DNA of 64,000 bases from positions 434,001 through 498,000 of the forward strand of contig CM046859.1 in the NCBI GenBank assembly GCA_025617745.1, written 5' to 3'. This DNA comes from Heliocidaris erythrogramma (taxonomy: Eukaryota > Echinodermata > Echinoidea > Camarodonta > Echinometridae). How positions within the stretch are numbered: the stretch's first letter is position 1; every line of letters starts with the position of its first letter. Made by a program: the position numbers and the translations under genes. The notes beneath the pieces were generated by a model that was not told where the DNA came from, did not search any database, and was given only the letters and a program-made list of their open reading frames with translations. Below are positions 23,879 through 35,500 of this stretch, one piece after another.

Positions 23879-25012
23879 CAGTGGTGTATCTAGGGGGCAG
23901 AGGGCACGTGCCCCGGGCAGCACTTGGAGGGGGCGCCAAAAACGCAAATGAGAGAAAGAAATTAGGGGGAAATGAAAAGAAAAATCACAATTTTGGGGGA
24001 TCACGCGCCCCCAAATCCGGAGGGTAAATGCATTAGAAATCTAGTTTTTTAAGGTTTGAAATGCGAAAATTTTCCAAAGCTCGGTCGCTTCGCTCCCTCG
24101 CATAATTATTTTCTTTCAGGCCAGGATCTCGTAATTTCGCTCCCCCAGTATATAGTTTGAAAAAATAAAGATGTAATTGCTTTGCTCGCTATATCATGTA
24201 AGTTTCATATAACTGCTGCTAAATATTGCGCTCCCAATATATAGTATAAAAAAGCATTTGCAAAGGTTCAACTTTTGAAAGAAATCTCAACTTCAGGTCG
24301 CCTTGCTGAATTTCTCGACTCTTTCTCAAGCATGTAGGATTTTCGTTAGTTCTGCTCCCGATTGTAGAAGTGAGTGAATAGAAAACCGTTTACAGTCAGA
24401 CCCAACTTCGGAAAACCGAGCACAGGTATATTATACTCCGAAAATGGCATATGAATATAGAGCCCTCATCGTTCAGTGCGAGGCAGTGTGTACAAAAGGA
24501 ATGGGGTAAATCTTGCAAAGTCAACCTGACAAAGATATATATATATTCTGAAAAATAATGCTGTGTGTCAATTACCTTCAAAATCCGTGCATGATTCGTC
24601 ATATGAAACAAATTTCAAATGACAAACATATGAAATAAATATATCCGCAGCATTATTTTTGAAAATTATATTATCAACAGCAGGTCGACATTGCAGGTTT
24701 TTTCCCATGCCTTTTGTACACACTGTCTCGCACTATTTTCATCTTGCTCTATACGCCGTTTTCGGAGTATAAACCTGTGCTCGGTTTTCCGAATTAGGGT
24801 CTGACTGGTTTATCAATATATAAAATTTGAGCTTCTCTACCGCTCATCTGCGGCGGTCAACTGCAAAATTACCTGGGTAAAATGCAAAAGAAAATGCGTT
24901 TTTTAGGGTAAAAAATCCCTTTGCTCCATCGCTTGTACAATAACGGAGATAGGTTTGGGCAACCTAACTTCATTGTTTGCCCAGGGCGCCATAATCCCTA
25001 TATACGCCACTG
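23879..25012. mobile_element. Non-autonomous hAT-like DNA transposon, 1134 bp
   Basis: Terminal inverted repeats are CAGTGGTGTATCTAGGG on the left and CAGTGGCGTATATAGGG (inverted) on the right. The flanking octamers tcttcgct and gcttcgct match at 7 of 8 positions. An 8-bp duplication and CAG-type ends are the hallmark of the hAT superfamily. No transposase is visible. A decayed relative occupies about 43756-44520. Confidence 0.8.
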
Positions 25013-25429
25013 GCTTCGCTATGTGCATATTCTCAATGCCCTTTGTTGTTGTTTGAGTATGGGTTCCAGTTAGTTGATCCTGTACATACCCGGGATAGAT
25101 TGCAGTTTTTTAGATAGGGAAGACTCAATTAATTATATAGCATAAATAACTGTTTTTCCGGAAGATTTGGTTTCATTTTGAGTAAAATTCCTATACTTTT
25201 CGATATCTTGTTAAAAATATCTGATTTATGCTCGTTGAAATTAAGTCGATCGTCAAGGATAATACTAAGGAATTTTACATGTTTTGTTAAATATTATAAT
25301 AAATTATTCATCGTTACATATATTGGTTGGATCATATACATTATTCATCTTCCAAAAATACATGAAATACGTTTTTCCATAGTTAACAGTTAATTTATTA
25401 CCGATATAAATAATAGATATTTATATAGA

Positions 25430-26380
25430 TATATATTCCATAGCAACGGGCCTTTTTTATACGCCCATGACTTCAAATGACTCATATTGTAGTTGGAATC
25501 AGTGGGGCTGCTTGAAATACATATATTAGAGTCCTTACCACATATTTTATGCTGTTAAATGACAAATATACGGTATTTTCTAAATTCCAGTATTTCGTTA
25601 TGTGTTACCATACAAACGGCCCTAGCGGCCACGCCCACAACCACCTTGATGTCAAACAGGCAAATTATGATAGCTGAGGGTCATAAGTAATATAAAAAAC
25701 ATTATCAGAGACTGTGCAGACACCTTTTTCTTTCTATTTTGTAATGGTTAGTTATAGATATTTTTCACAAATAACAGCATTTTGTGGGACTGTTTCCAGG
25801 GCAATGGCCTTTTATGACACGCCCATGACTTTAAATGGCTCAGAATGTGATTGCAATCTATCAGGCAGCTTGAAATACACATAATGGAATGCTTACCATA
25901 GATTTTATAGCTATTGAATTAAAAAGATACAGTATTTTCTAAGATTCCAGTATTTTTGATGTGTTACCATAGTAACGGCCCTAGAGGCCACACCCACCAC
26001 CAACTGTACATCAAATAGGCAGATTATGATAGCTGAGCGTCCTAGCTAATAGGAAAACATACTTTAGGCTTGTGCATACACCTTTTTGGCTATTTCATAT
26101 TTATAAGTTTAGAAAGTTGTCAAAAATACCCGCTTTTTATGGTACCGTTTCCATAGTAACGGCCATTTTTTATTAACATGATCTTGACTTTAAATGACTC
26201 TGATTATGGTTGCAATGCTTAGCAAGCACTTTTAGATTCGTGAATTGGAATTATATGACTTTTCCTACAATTCAAATTTTTCTTGATTCGATACCATGGT
26301 AACGGCCCTGGTGAACTTTATGGCAAACAAGCAGATTCTAATAGCTGAGGGTCCAAGCTAATAGAAGAACATCATTTAAA
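25430..26380. repeat. Satellite array with RFX/X-box-like palindromes
   Basis: Roughly 350-bp dimers, each half carrying a GTTNCCATGGNAACGGCC-like site: 25436, 25604, 25792, 25963, 26147 and 26291. Spacing is 144-188 bases. Shared spacer text includes cacgcccatgacttcaaatg and gcagattatgatagctgag. The array ends at a G run at about 26393-26409. Related copies make up 56105-57535 and 61085-62497. Confidence 0.85.
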
Positions 26381-26699
26381 ATTGTGCCGGGGTGGGGGGG
26401 GGGGGGGGGACATTATTCGGTTAGTGGCCCATGGACTAATAATGCATACTTTACATCCCATGTTTGCAGATAATCCGGCCTACAAATGAAGTTTTTGGGT
26501 ACGACTGAGGGTGTAAATGGTGATAATCTCATGGCATAAATGGTGATATCCGTCACTTATACCAGATCATCATCACCATATACATCACTGTGAATAATTG
26601 TGGACTAATACCCTGGACTACAATATTGTTCCGTGTATATTATTTACAAAAACTGACCGTAGTGTAATCCCCTATTTATTCCATTGGTCAACCAAAGAG

Positions 26700-27480
26700 A
26701 GCAACCTGGAGTTCACTTTCTGAAATGCAAAACATAACGTTAACATATCATTCCCATTCATTTGTGCCATATACAAAATAAAGTTGACCTCTCACCCTGT
26801 GATGAAGATGTATCAGAGTTTGACTAAACTTTAAATGGTGGAAGACAAATTATACAGCTTAAAACACCACCACGAGATTCGGAACCGAAACCTTCATAGG
26901 CATTTTACTAATCCAGTATCCACTGTCAAATTTAACTTTGACCTTGAACTTATCCCTTTGTGACTGATATTAACTGGAATTTTGAATGACTGCTATCATC
27001 ATATAGATTGATTATGCAATAATATCCACAATTTGGTCGGACATAAATCTGAATACAAATATTATCCTCTAAGCCTTTAAATTTAAATGGCAGATACGCT
27101 GTATTTGAATTTGACCTTTGTGACCCAGGGGTAAGATTGAATTTTGACCTGACCTCCAGTTTGTGAACTCGACTTAAACTGAAAACATAACATCAAGTCA
27201 TTCGGCACCACATACCCATTAAACACAAATCATATCCAAACAAAGTATTATCCATAATATCAAGTTAAACTTTGAACTTGAATTGACCCCTTCTGACCAA
27301 TAAATGAATTAATGATATCATAGATTAGTTCTACACACCCAAAACCCTTTCATTTCAACATTAGACATCTCTAATACTTTAAAAATCTAACGTAAGCACA
27401 GTCATATAAACATGAAATATATTTGACCTTTATTTGACCTTTATGACCTAAACGTGACCTTAAATTGCAAAAATTGCGTT
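26700..27480. repeat. Degenerate repeat rich in TGACCTT
   Basis: Short blocks of tttgaccttgaactt, tttgacctttgtgacc and similar recur many times with 20-90-base gaps. TGACCT is the nuclear-receptor half-site, but here it is part of repetitive DNA. Confidence 0.6.
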
Positions 27481-27740
27481 AAAAATGAATTCTTCGTCCC
27501 TCGAATCCCCTATATACATGTATCATACACTAGTATGTGACATTTAGTTCAAAAATTGGATTTCAGTATGGCTACCAGGCGCCATTTTGGATTTATGCAA
27601 ATTATGAAAATTGCTCAAGGTTGCCATTTGGGCAACAAAGGTGAAATTGTTCTAGGATCACATAAGATCACAAATGAACACAAAAACTTCAGTTTACGCA
27701 ACTTTTCTAGGTTCGCTATTAACTACACAGGAGTGTCAAA

Positions 27741-27822
27741 CATACATGTATATAAATGTATTGTAAATACATGTATATAAATGTATTGTAAATACATGTA
27801 TATAAATGTATTGTAAATATAT
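27741..27822 (+). repeat. Three tandem 25-bp units
   Basis: The unit atacatgtatataaatgta followed by ttgta is repeated three times almost exactly. It explains the repeated YIHVF peptide in the minus-strand frame, which is not a gene. Confidence 0.9.
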
Positions 27823-28298
27823 GACCTGATGACAATTAAGTGGAGGTGCCTTTTGTTGGAGAGAGTCAAGAAGTTTTTTCTGTTTCCATTTACATTACTC
27901 TTGGTTTTGTACTCCTTCAAAGTCTGATTTGCCGATTTAGTTGTTTTATATTGTACTGTCCCTTTTCAAATATTTATCATTTCTACGTGTATAATTGTTT
28001 GGTTTGTTTGTTTCTTGTTGTGTTGTTGTTTGTAGTTGTCGTCACACTCTTCTTTCATATGAATAATCATACCAAATTATTAGGAATGATTTTCAAAACC
28101 ATTGATGAACCAAACGTAGCAGCCATCCACGTACTTGGGCGAAGGGGTTTCTGACACCTCCACTTTGGACTGTGTGAAATCGGTCATGCATTATTAATTG
28201 ATCATATTATTGACGGCAACTGAAAGTGAGAGAATGAGCTTTCCAATAATGTGTACATTAACCAACTTATAATTTGGAATTATCAAGTAATTTACCTG

Positions 28299-29427
28299 TA
28301 AACGTGGGTTTCCGTTTTTCGGGGACACCCTGTATAATAGTAATAGTGGTTATAATTATGTTATGAAAATAATAATAGTGGATGAATGGATGGATGAATT
28401 TATTACCATTTCTGTAAAAATATATGAGATATATTTTCAATGTATTTACAAAATGTACAAGGTGATGATGGATGACCACGAAATAGCTGCAATGGCTAAT
28501 AATGTGGCTCCCTGAAACATCATGTAAATGTGATATACGTAAAGTTTACTTAATGCTTGAGTGAATTTACACAAACATGAGGAATGACAAGGAGCATTAG
28601 ATATGGTTAAGGTTGGGGGGGGGGGGGGGTAACAGAAAGGCTGAAAATTAAGCAAACCATATTTTAAAACAAAAATTAGATTGTGTGACCATGCATCTCA
28701 CCACAGAATAAATGGTGTTCATGCATCTAACACAATGCGCTTGCTCTGGGAGCACACAAGCAAGCTTGCTGCCTCCTCCAACGAGAGATTTCCAGATCGC
28801 GACATTCCTGACGAAGTCTAAGTTATGGAGAAACATAAGAAAATATGAGCAGGGAGGGACGAGCCTCAATGTCAACAAGGGTCGATCTGATAGAAGAAGA
28901 ATTGCCATATCTGAAGAGAATGTGGCAGAAGTAAGGCATGTCATCCGTGAGAATCCCCAAGTAGGCCTATCCGTAATTTTCAGCCTTTTTATACCCCAAG
29001 TCCCCATCCATCTCTAAAGTTCCCAAGTCTATTGTCAGCTGTTAGGACAGAAAAACTATCCACTCATTTGGGCAGAAATCAAGCGTGTTTTTATTTTATT
29101 TTGTTCTCTAGCATACATTATTTACTTTCTACGCATGAACTGTCATATAGAAGAGAAAATTATGATTTTTTTTAATGTAATGTTTTCCTCTTTTCAATAT
29201 GATTACGCTTCCTAACAACTCACTCAAATTTGCAATTTGTGCTTGCAAATGAAATTTTGGTACCACCACTTTCATAGTTTAAATTTAATCATGTTTGATT
29301 TATGAATAATAAATTGTGCATCACATGAAAGAACAGAAGCAGAGCTTATCATGCATGTATATCTCATCAAGGAAATTATTCATTATGAAATCCGGTTTCC
29401 TTTTTTTCTGGGACACACTGTATAACG
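28299..29427 (+). mobile_element. Mariner-like element remnant
   Basis: Two mariner-type termini (tataCAGGGTGTCCC, read on the minus strand) occur at about 28325-28340 and 29405-29427. Between them lies a decayed transposase N-terminus. Both termini point the same way, so they are ends of two copies or of one copy with a lost 5' end; a single intact element cannot be drawn. Confidence 0.55.
28712..28976 (+). pseudogene. Mariner-like transposase N-terminal helix-turn-helix fragment
   Basis: Residues LWRNIRKYEQGGTSLNVNKG and then RSDRRRIAISEENVAEV and RHVIRENPQVGL match the DNA-binding region of mariner-type transposases: a linker of the form n-IRKY-x-GTS-N-NKGRSGRRR, then EEN. The DDE catalytic region is not present in frame downstream. 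A broken copy. Confidence 0.65.
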
Positions 29428-29429
29428 TG

Positions 29430-30430
29430 AGAACGTAAGAACGGATTATTATCATTATTTATAAAACGGGTTCTAGAATGTAGGCATTCTCATTGGTCAT
29501 ATTAGACAACGTGACCGTGCATTTCTTTTTCCTACCCAGGGGCGTCGCTAGAACATTTTGAATTAATTAATCTCTCCCCACAAATACTGGTCACAGAAAA
29601 TCAGATGTAGAGATCTTGATCATACGGGCCCATTTTCGCAAGGGGGCTGAAGACTTTTGCCAGAATGTCAACTTGTCAATATCTATTGCTCGGTCGCTTG
29701 ATAGGCAGGCTCGCGGGGTGTCCGGCGTGGTGCCGTTGGCACCCCGAACCCCGCCCCCTTTAAAAAAATATAATCGGGAGTTAACTCTTAACATATACAC
29801 TATATCGCTGCGCTTTTTATTTACCCCCCCCCCCTCCTTTGATTTACTTTTGATCTTGTTCTATTCATGTCGATCTTTTTTAATTGTTTGTTAATATTGT
29901 GATTATAATTTTTACTGAATAAAACACGAACAAAAAAATTGCCACTTTCTAAATTATTGCGAGCGAGAAAATCCAACGAATAACTTTTCGTAGTGAAAAT
30001 GTGCAGAAGTTACATAATTATCTGGGAACCTCGCTGCCCAAAATAATATGTGAATATTCTGGCACCTCGCTGACCGAATATGAACTGGTAGTTGCCCGAA
30101 TATCGGTACTTTGAAAATCCTCGGGGGGGGGGGGGGGGGCAGCAGCCCCTTTACGTTCTTTTGCTTTGCTTTCCTTCTTTTCTTTCTGTTTTTGTTTTCA
30201 TTTCCTTTTTTCTTTTTCTTTTTTCTTCTTTCTTTTTTCTCCTTTTCCTTTCCTCTTTCCTCTTGGGGGGGGGGGGGGGGGTGACACCCCCACACCCCCT
30301 CTTGCGACGCCCCTGTTCCTATGCCGTCATGATCGTGCAAAAAAGGTCCCATCAAAATGTGATAACCCTCGGCAAATGCACGTACCTCTGGCATGTGCAA
30401 ACTTAACCCCCCCCCCCTTTCAGACTAGAG
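29430..30430. other. Non-coding, TE termini and G/C runs
   Basis: ggggcgtcgctag near 29539 is a recurrent element end. Two G runs near 30123 and 30266 bracket a T/C-rich tract. The long low-complexity frames on both strands across this tract are artefacts of composition. Confidence 0.5.
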
Positions 30431-30434
30431 AGTT

Positions 30435-30605
30435 TTCGTATGGATATACGACGTATGGATATAGGACGTTTTTATGTGTCTGAATGCTCTTATATTGATA
30501 CGTCGTATATCGAAACGATGCTAAAAGCATCGTTTCGTACGATGATCCTATATTCATACGAAGTATATTTGTGTCTGCATGCTCTCATATCCATACGTCG
30601 TTGGC
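30435..30605. repeat. Foldback repeat with 12-bp perfect central stem
   Basis: The centre at about 30510-30536 is CGAAACGATGCT, aaa, AGCATCGTTTCG. Looser inverted similarity extends outward to about 30435 and 30605 (cgtatggata near each end). A gtgtctgaatgctct block occurs at about 30475, 30568 and 30745. Confidence 0.75.
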
Positions 30606-31485
30606 GGGGCTTATATGCGCAAAACCCGCGTAAAATCGTACTGCACAAGGGAGAGATTCATACATGTTCATGAGCTTCCCATGAAACCTGGCAGTGCGCG
30701 GTGACTGAATGCTGCCATACAATTATCGTACAAAGGTAAGTTGTGTCTGAATGCTCTCAAACCAATACGTGCGATTCTTTGCATTTTGATGGCCTTTTGC
30801 TTATTTTTTTCTTAAAATTGATTGAAATTTATTACTTGAAAATAAATTAAGAATCTTAAAAAAAAACCAAGTAATATAACTAATAAGACTACTTAGATAG
30901 CTTCCTGGCAATAATTGTATTACACCCTTACTAGCTACAAAAATAAAACACTAAATCACACGTCATTGAAATGATAGTTATAATGAGAGGTTTTATAGTA
31001 GTGAAAAATAGATAATCATACGAAATACAATATAAACGTTAAAAATAAAGTAGGCCTCTGGTCATGCAATTACATTGTGAAAGAAACTGTCCCAAAACAA
31101 TTGAGAAAGGTTAATCATTTCTACATAACAATTGTTTTATACTGCGAGGTTTTGGAATCATCAAAATGATAAGAAATTGACCCAATGTCGCTGAAAAGCA
31201 CATGTACTGCACACAGAAATGGGAATATGGTACTGCACACACAAGTGGCATGAATGTTCGATCCGAAAATTACAGCTATTTCTTGTCATATTTTGAATAT
31301 GAGGGCATTTATATTATGATAATCTTCCAAACTCACATAAAAAGAAGAAGAAAGCTCACAAGTCATATTTTTTCCTCTTCCAGAACACAACCTTCTCTTT
31401 TAATAAAAAGCACAAATAAAATATATAAGAAGACAGACGCGGAAAAATGTAATTTCTGAAATATAACGGATCAAACATAACGCAT

Positions 31486-31513
31486 CGTCTCGAACGTTCT
31501 AACATTCGAGACG
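31486..31513. repeat. Small perfect hairpin
   Basis: CGTCTCGAA and TTCGAGACG form a 9-bp stem with a 10-base loop. It lies 28 bases left of the longer hairpin at 31541-31617. Confidence 0.8.
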
Positions 31514-31540
31514 TAAACTCGAGCAAGCTATCAGAACATT

Positions 31541-31617
31541 TCTGCTGAGAGCCAGAATGGCGTTATTAAACTCATATCATTTTACACAGAGTTAACGCCC
31601 TTCTGGCTCTCAACAGA
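31541..31617. other. 77-base hairpin of pre-miRNA-like shape
   Basis: 27 base pairs in four runs (4, 12, 7 and 4) with two 1-by-1 mismatches, one 4-base bulge and a 15-base terminal loop. The left arm begins TCTGCTGAGAGCCAGAATGG and the right arm ends TTCTGGCTCTCAACAGA. Size and shape fit a microRNA precursor. A small transposon-derived palindrome is equally possible from sequence alone. Strand cannot be decided. Confidence 0.5.
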
Positions 31618-32309
31618 CTTGTAAGCAGTGGTTCGAACGCAGCATTAAAACACTATTAAGAAGTTACTATGTGTCTTGTTATTGATCTGCATTTTAAAAA
31701 GAAAAATAGCATATAGTAATTTTCAAATCTTTACTATGCAGTAAATATGTTGTTTGGATAAGCAAAATATAAAAACAAATACCAACAAAAAACCTACCAG
31801 TAATTACATTGAAATTACAACTTACCATAACTTTGCTCATACTTTGGAATATTATGTAATAGGCATATGCTATCAGGATGGATAGCTTCATCTCCTCATT
31901 TCATTGGCCCATTACCCGTCTAGCATGCCTTCAGTTGTTCGGGTTAGATATCATTTATTTGTATACTTAAATATTCCGTTTAATTTGAGTTTTATTCTGT
32001 GAAAGACACAGAAACCAAGGTAACGATGACACATATTGGAAATGAGAAATATGATACAAGATGGCCGCACTATCGAATATTGACACGGCAACACTAAAAC
32101 ATATCATACTTTACTTCTCCACGTGGTGCCCCTTAAAATCTTTAATTATATCTATATGTACGGATCAGTTAACATGGTTAATGCATTTCACACTGCTTTC
32201 ACAGTGACGAATAGATGATGCTATTAACATGATTTTGCCAGGCAATGGGTTAAAGTAGATAGGCGTAGACGCAAATCTCAGACATGTCACAACCATCTTC
32301 AATTATAGT

Positions 32310-32517
32310 TCACATTGCAGAAGTATTTTCATAATACTCCTGCCGGGCTCCTGCAATTTCCTCATAGCTGTCATCTTTGTTGACCTTAATGAGATCTTGG
32401 TATGTGTGTTGATCACCCTTCGATGCATCAAAGACAGGGTTCTCGTACTCAGGTGAGTCAGATGAGTTCTTCGATGATGCTGGCGGTGGTCTCGTGGTTG
32501 TGTGTCTTTTCTTAAAG
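32310..32517 (-). CDS. Receptor exon F: cytoplasmic tail with tyrosine motifs, stop codon
   Basis: Acceptor TTAATTCAG, phase 2, ends in TGA at 32312-32310. 68 residues follow the split serine. Tyrosine motifs in order: PEYENPVF (YxN, a Grb2-SH2 type site), TYQDLIKVNKDDSYEEI (YxxL-x8-YxxI, the ITAM spacing, with YEEI the preferred Src-family SH2 ligand) and EYYENTSAM at the C-terminus (again YxN). The first 20 residues are basic and Pro/Ser/Thr-rich. No catalytic domain is present. Confidence 0.8.
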
Positions 32518-35500
32518 CTGAATTAATTAGTAACGTATATCTCTTGTTAACTTAAATAAATACTGACAGTGATACAGATGTTGTAATAATAGTTGCCTTT
32601 TGGTGTATATATAATTACAAAATGTTAATTTCCGGAATAAATATGGTGTTGACGAAAAAAGTTTCAAACTACTTTATATTTCAAAGGAAATTAAAAACAG
32701 GATTGTTATAAAATAAAGAATTGAAACAGGGTGATAAAAGGCTCCCGGATAAATTGTTACATTTAATCTAAAATAACAATGTATGTATGTATTTGCCATT
32801 GACTTAGTTGAATTATTTTCCCAATTTTTGTTGTGGTTGATGTTTGAATGTATACTGTATAAAAAAAAATCACAATGGTATCATGCCAGCTGTTACGTTA
32901 GAGTTAACTAAATCGACTCATACTTGTACAAAAGAAATGTCGGTTCCAGTCTCCGGTAGAATACTGGCCCCCATTTTTAGTCCTCAGAAATGACATTCAG
33001 GCGATAAAATGTATGACAGTGCATCATTTTGCCCCCTTACCTTTTTCTTCTTAACAGCAGGATGATAGTGACAAGACAAAGAATGACCAACAATCCTCCT
33101 ACAACTCCTCCAGCTATGGGTCCTGCTAATACTGTTCCTCTTCCATCATCCGCAGCTGTCACGTGTAATTATGCAATCAAAATAGACATTTAGCCATATC
33201 AATAATGATAATCTCGCTGAACATAAAAATGACTGAAATTAAACACTCGGAGGAGAAAATATAATATTAATGGATGTGTGTGTGTGTGTGTGTAATTGGG
33301 TTTTTACAGACGTTTATCAATCAGATATGATTATTTACGTCTGGGACCGACCTTTAACGTCACCATCCGAAAGATGCACTATGTACATGATTTAATAACC
33401 GATCATGCCAACAGCAGAGGATGCGCCTGGACAGCCACATGAGACCTATTTCGGCTCATGGGGATCTGAGATAGAATAGAAAAGTGCAGACCTTCATGAC
33501 TTGCCATGCACCCTTACTTCCACTTCCCTGATTTCCACATTTCATAGCTGATCGTTAGCGAAAGAAATTTAAAACAAAATAACGGGCACCGAGTCTGTTT
33601 CACTGTACTTTACACTAAAAACCCTGGATGAAAGCAACCGCGTAGATTACGATCTCAGAATCAATACACCTCGTCAGTCACTTCCTTAGATGTGCAATAT
33701 CGAGGTTCTAGATCCCCTTTTCACTTAAATACATTTCAGGTACTCATTACTTGCACTATACCAGTTTAGTAGAAACAAATAAAAGTGTTTTAGAGTTTAT
33801 TAGAAACATTTATGTATTATTAATGCAGGCTTATTCTATGAATAAGATGAATGTGGACAGACAGCAAGCAAGAACGGAAAATCATCATACTCTGTTCAGA
33901 GGGATAGTTTAGAGAGAGAGAGAAAACAGATAATAAGCACTTATCAGACGACAGAGAATTTCAGAAGGGGCAGTAATGTCTGAAAATAAAGGGGGCGCTT
34001 ATCAGAAGGTGAAAAGGGCATATATCGGAAAAAGAAGGGGCGCAGTTATACGACGGAAAAGGGGAACTTATCAGAAGTGAAAAAGGCACTTATCAGAAGG
34101 AAAACTTGCACTATTAGAACGGGAAATGGGCACTACTTAGACCAAAAAAAAAGAGGCAATTTTTAGATTTCATAAGGGGCAGTAAGTCTGAGGTTAAAGG
34201 GGGCACTTATCACAAGATAAAAAGGGCATTTACCACAAAGAAAAATGGGCACTATACGAAGAAAAAGGGAGCACTTATCAGCTATGAAAAGGGGTACTTT
34301 TGGGGTACTTGAAAGAGTGTGGGGGCCTGTGCTCCCATCCCCCCCTCCCCGTGAGTTCCGCCTCAGCAACAATGCTTTGTTGATATATAAAGTGGCTATT
34401 GTTTGCAAATACATAATATACTGAATACCAACAAAAAAAATAAAGGAGCTGAAGAACTCACAAAACCCCTCAGTCTTCACACTTAAAACATGACCTCTTT
34501 CTCCTTCTCCTTTTGGACCTTCACGAATCACTGCAATTTGAATCTCATAAGTTGTCCCATCATCAAGTTCAGTAATATTGTGTTCCACTAAATCAATGTC
34601 TTCACGTGTCACCTCCTTCCTTTTCCTGGTCAATCCATTGTCCAGGGATCCATCCGGTAGAATGATAGGGCTGTGTGTGTAGTTCCCGTCTGCTGTTTGA
34701 ACGTAAACCCTGTACCCTGTTATTGGACCTTCACCCAGATTAATTGAAGAACTCCATGCATTCCAAGAAATGAAAACCCAGTGATGGCTTGATGCAACTA
34801 ACGTAGGTGGTGTCTCTAAGGAAGGCAACACTGTTTGTTAAAAAAGAGAGCATAGATGAAGAGAGAGCATAGATAAAGAGAGATCTTTGAATCACTATTA
34901 AATAGTAATTTTGTATCGCAAGCAATAAAAAGTGGAGCTATTGTTGGAATCCCAGTCCGGCACTAGCGTCTTTTTTAGCAACAAGTTAATCCACATTTTC
35001 CACTCTCCATCCAGGTGTTAAATGGATACCTGACAAGATTAATTCCATGAAATGGACAGTGGCTGGTGGCTGCCGGTCGAGGGTTAAAGCCAGTGTAATA
35101 ATATGCACACCATTTGGAAGCGGGATTCTGGCTTATTAGAAATCCTTTTCAATATGTCATACATGTATATTTGTAGTGATATATTATGATACGTTTTAAT
35201 AATTGTATCAAGGCAACACATCAACGCTTTATCGAAAGGAATGCATGTTAGCGCTAGTCCTGTATGTAATAATACATGCATGTAGACTTCGACGTCATAT
35301 TACTATTCAGAGTATTTATAGTATTTTGCAACATACGAACCATAAAATTCAGCAGACTTCAGCTTCACATAGCCAAATTCAGATTTATTCCGAGGGTCCC
35401 CGATGAAACAATAAACAGGACTGTCATCAGGAATATCTTGGATGTAGAATGTGAAGTTGAGGAGCGTCGCAGAAATGTTTCGTGGAGAATCATAGGCCAT

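Noticed and set aside
29954-30483. Long frames on both strands (up to 148 codons)
   Set aside because: Created by a T/C-rich tract and two G runs; lysine/glutamate- or phenylalanine-rich composition with no domain.
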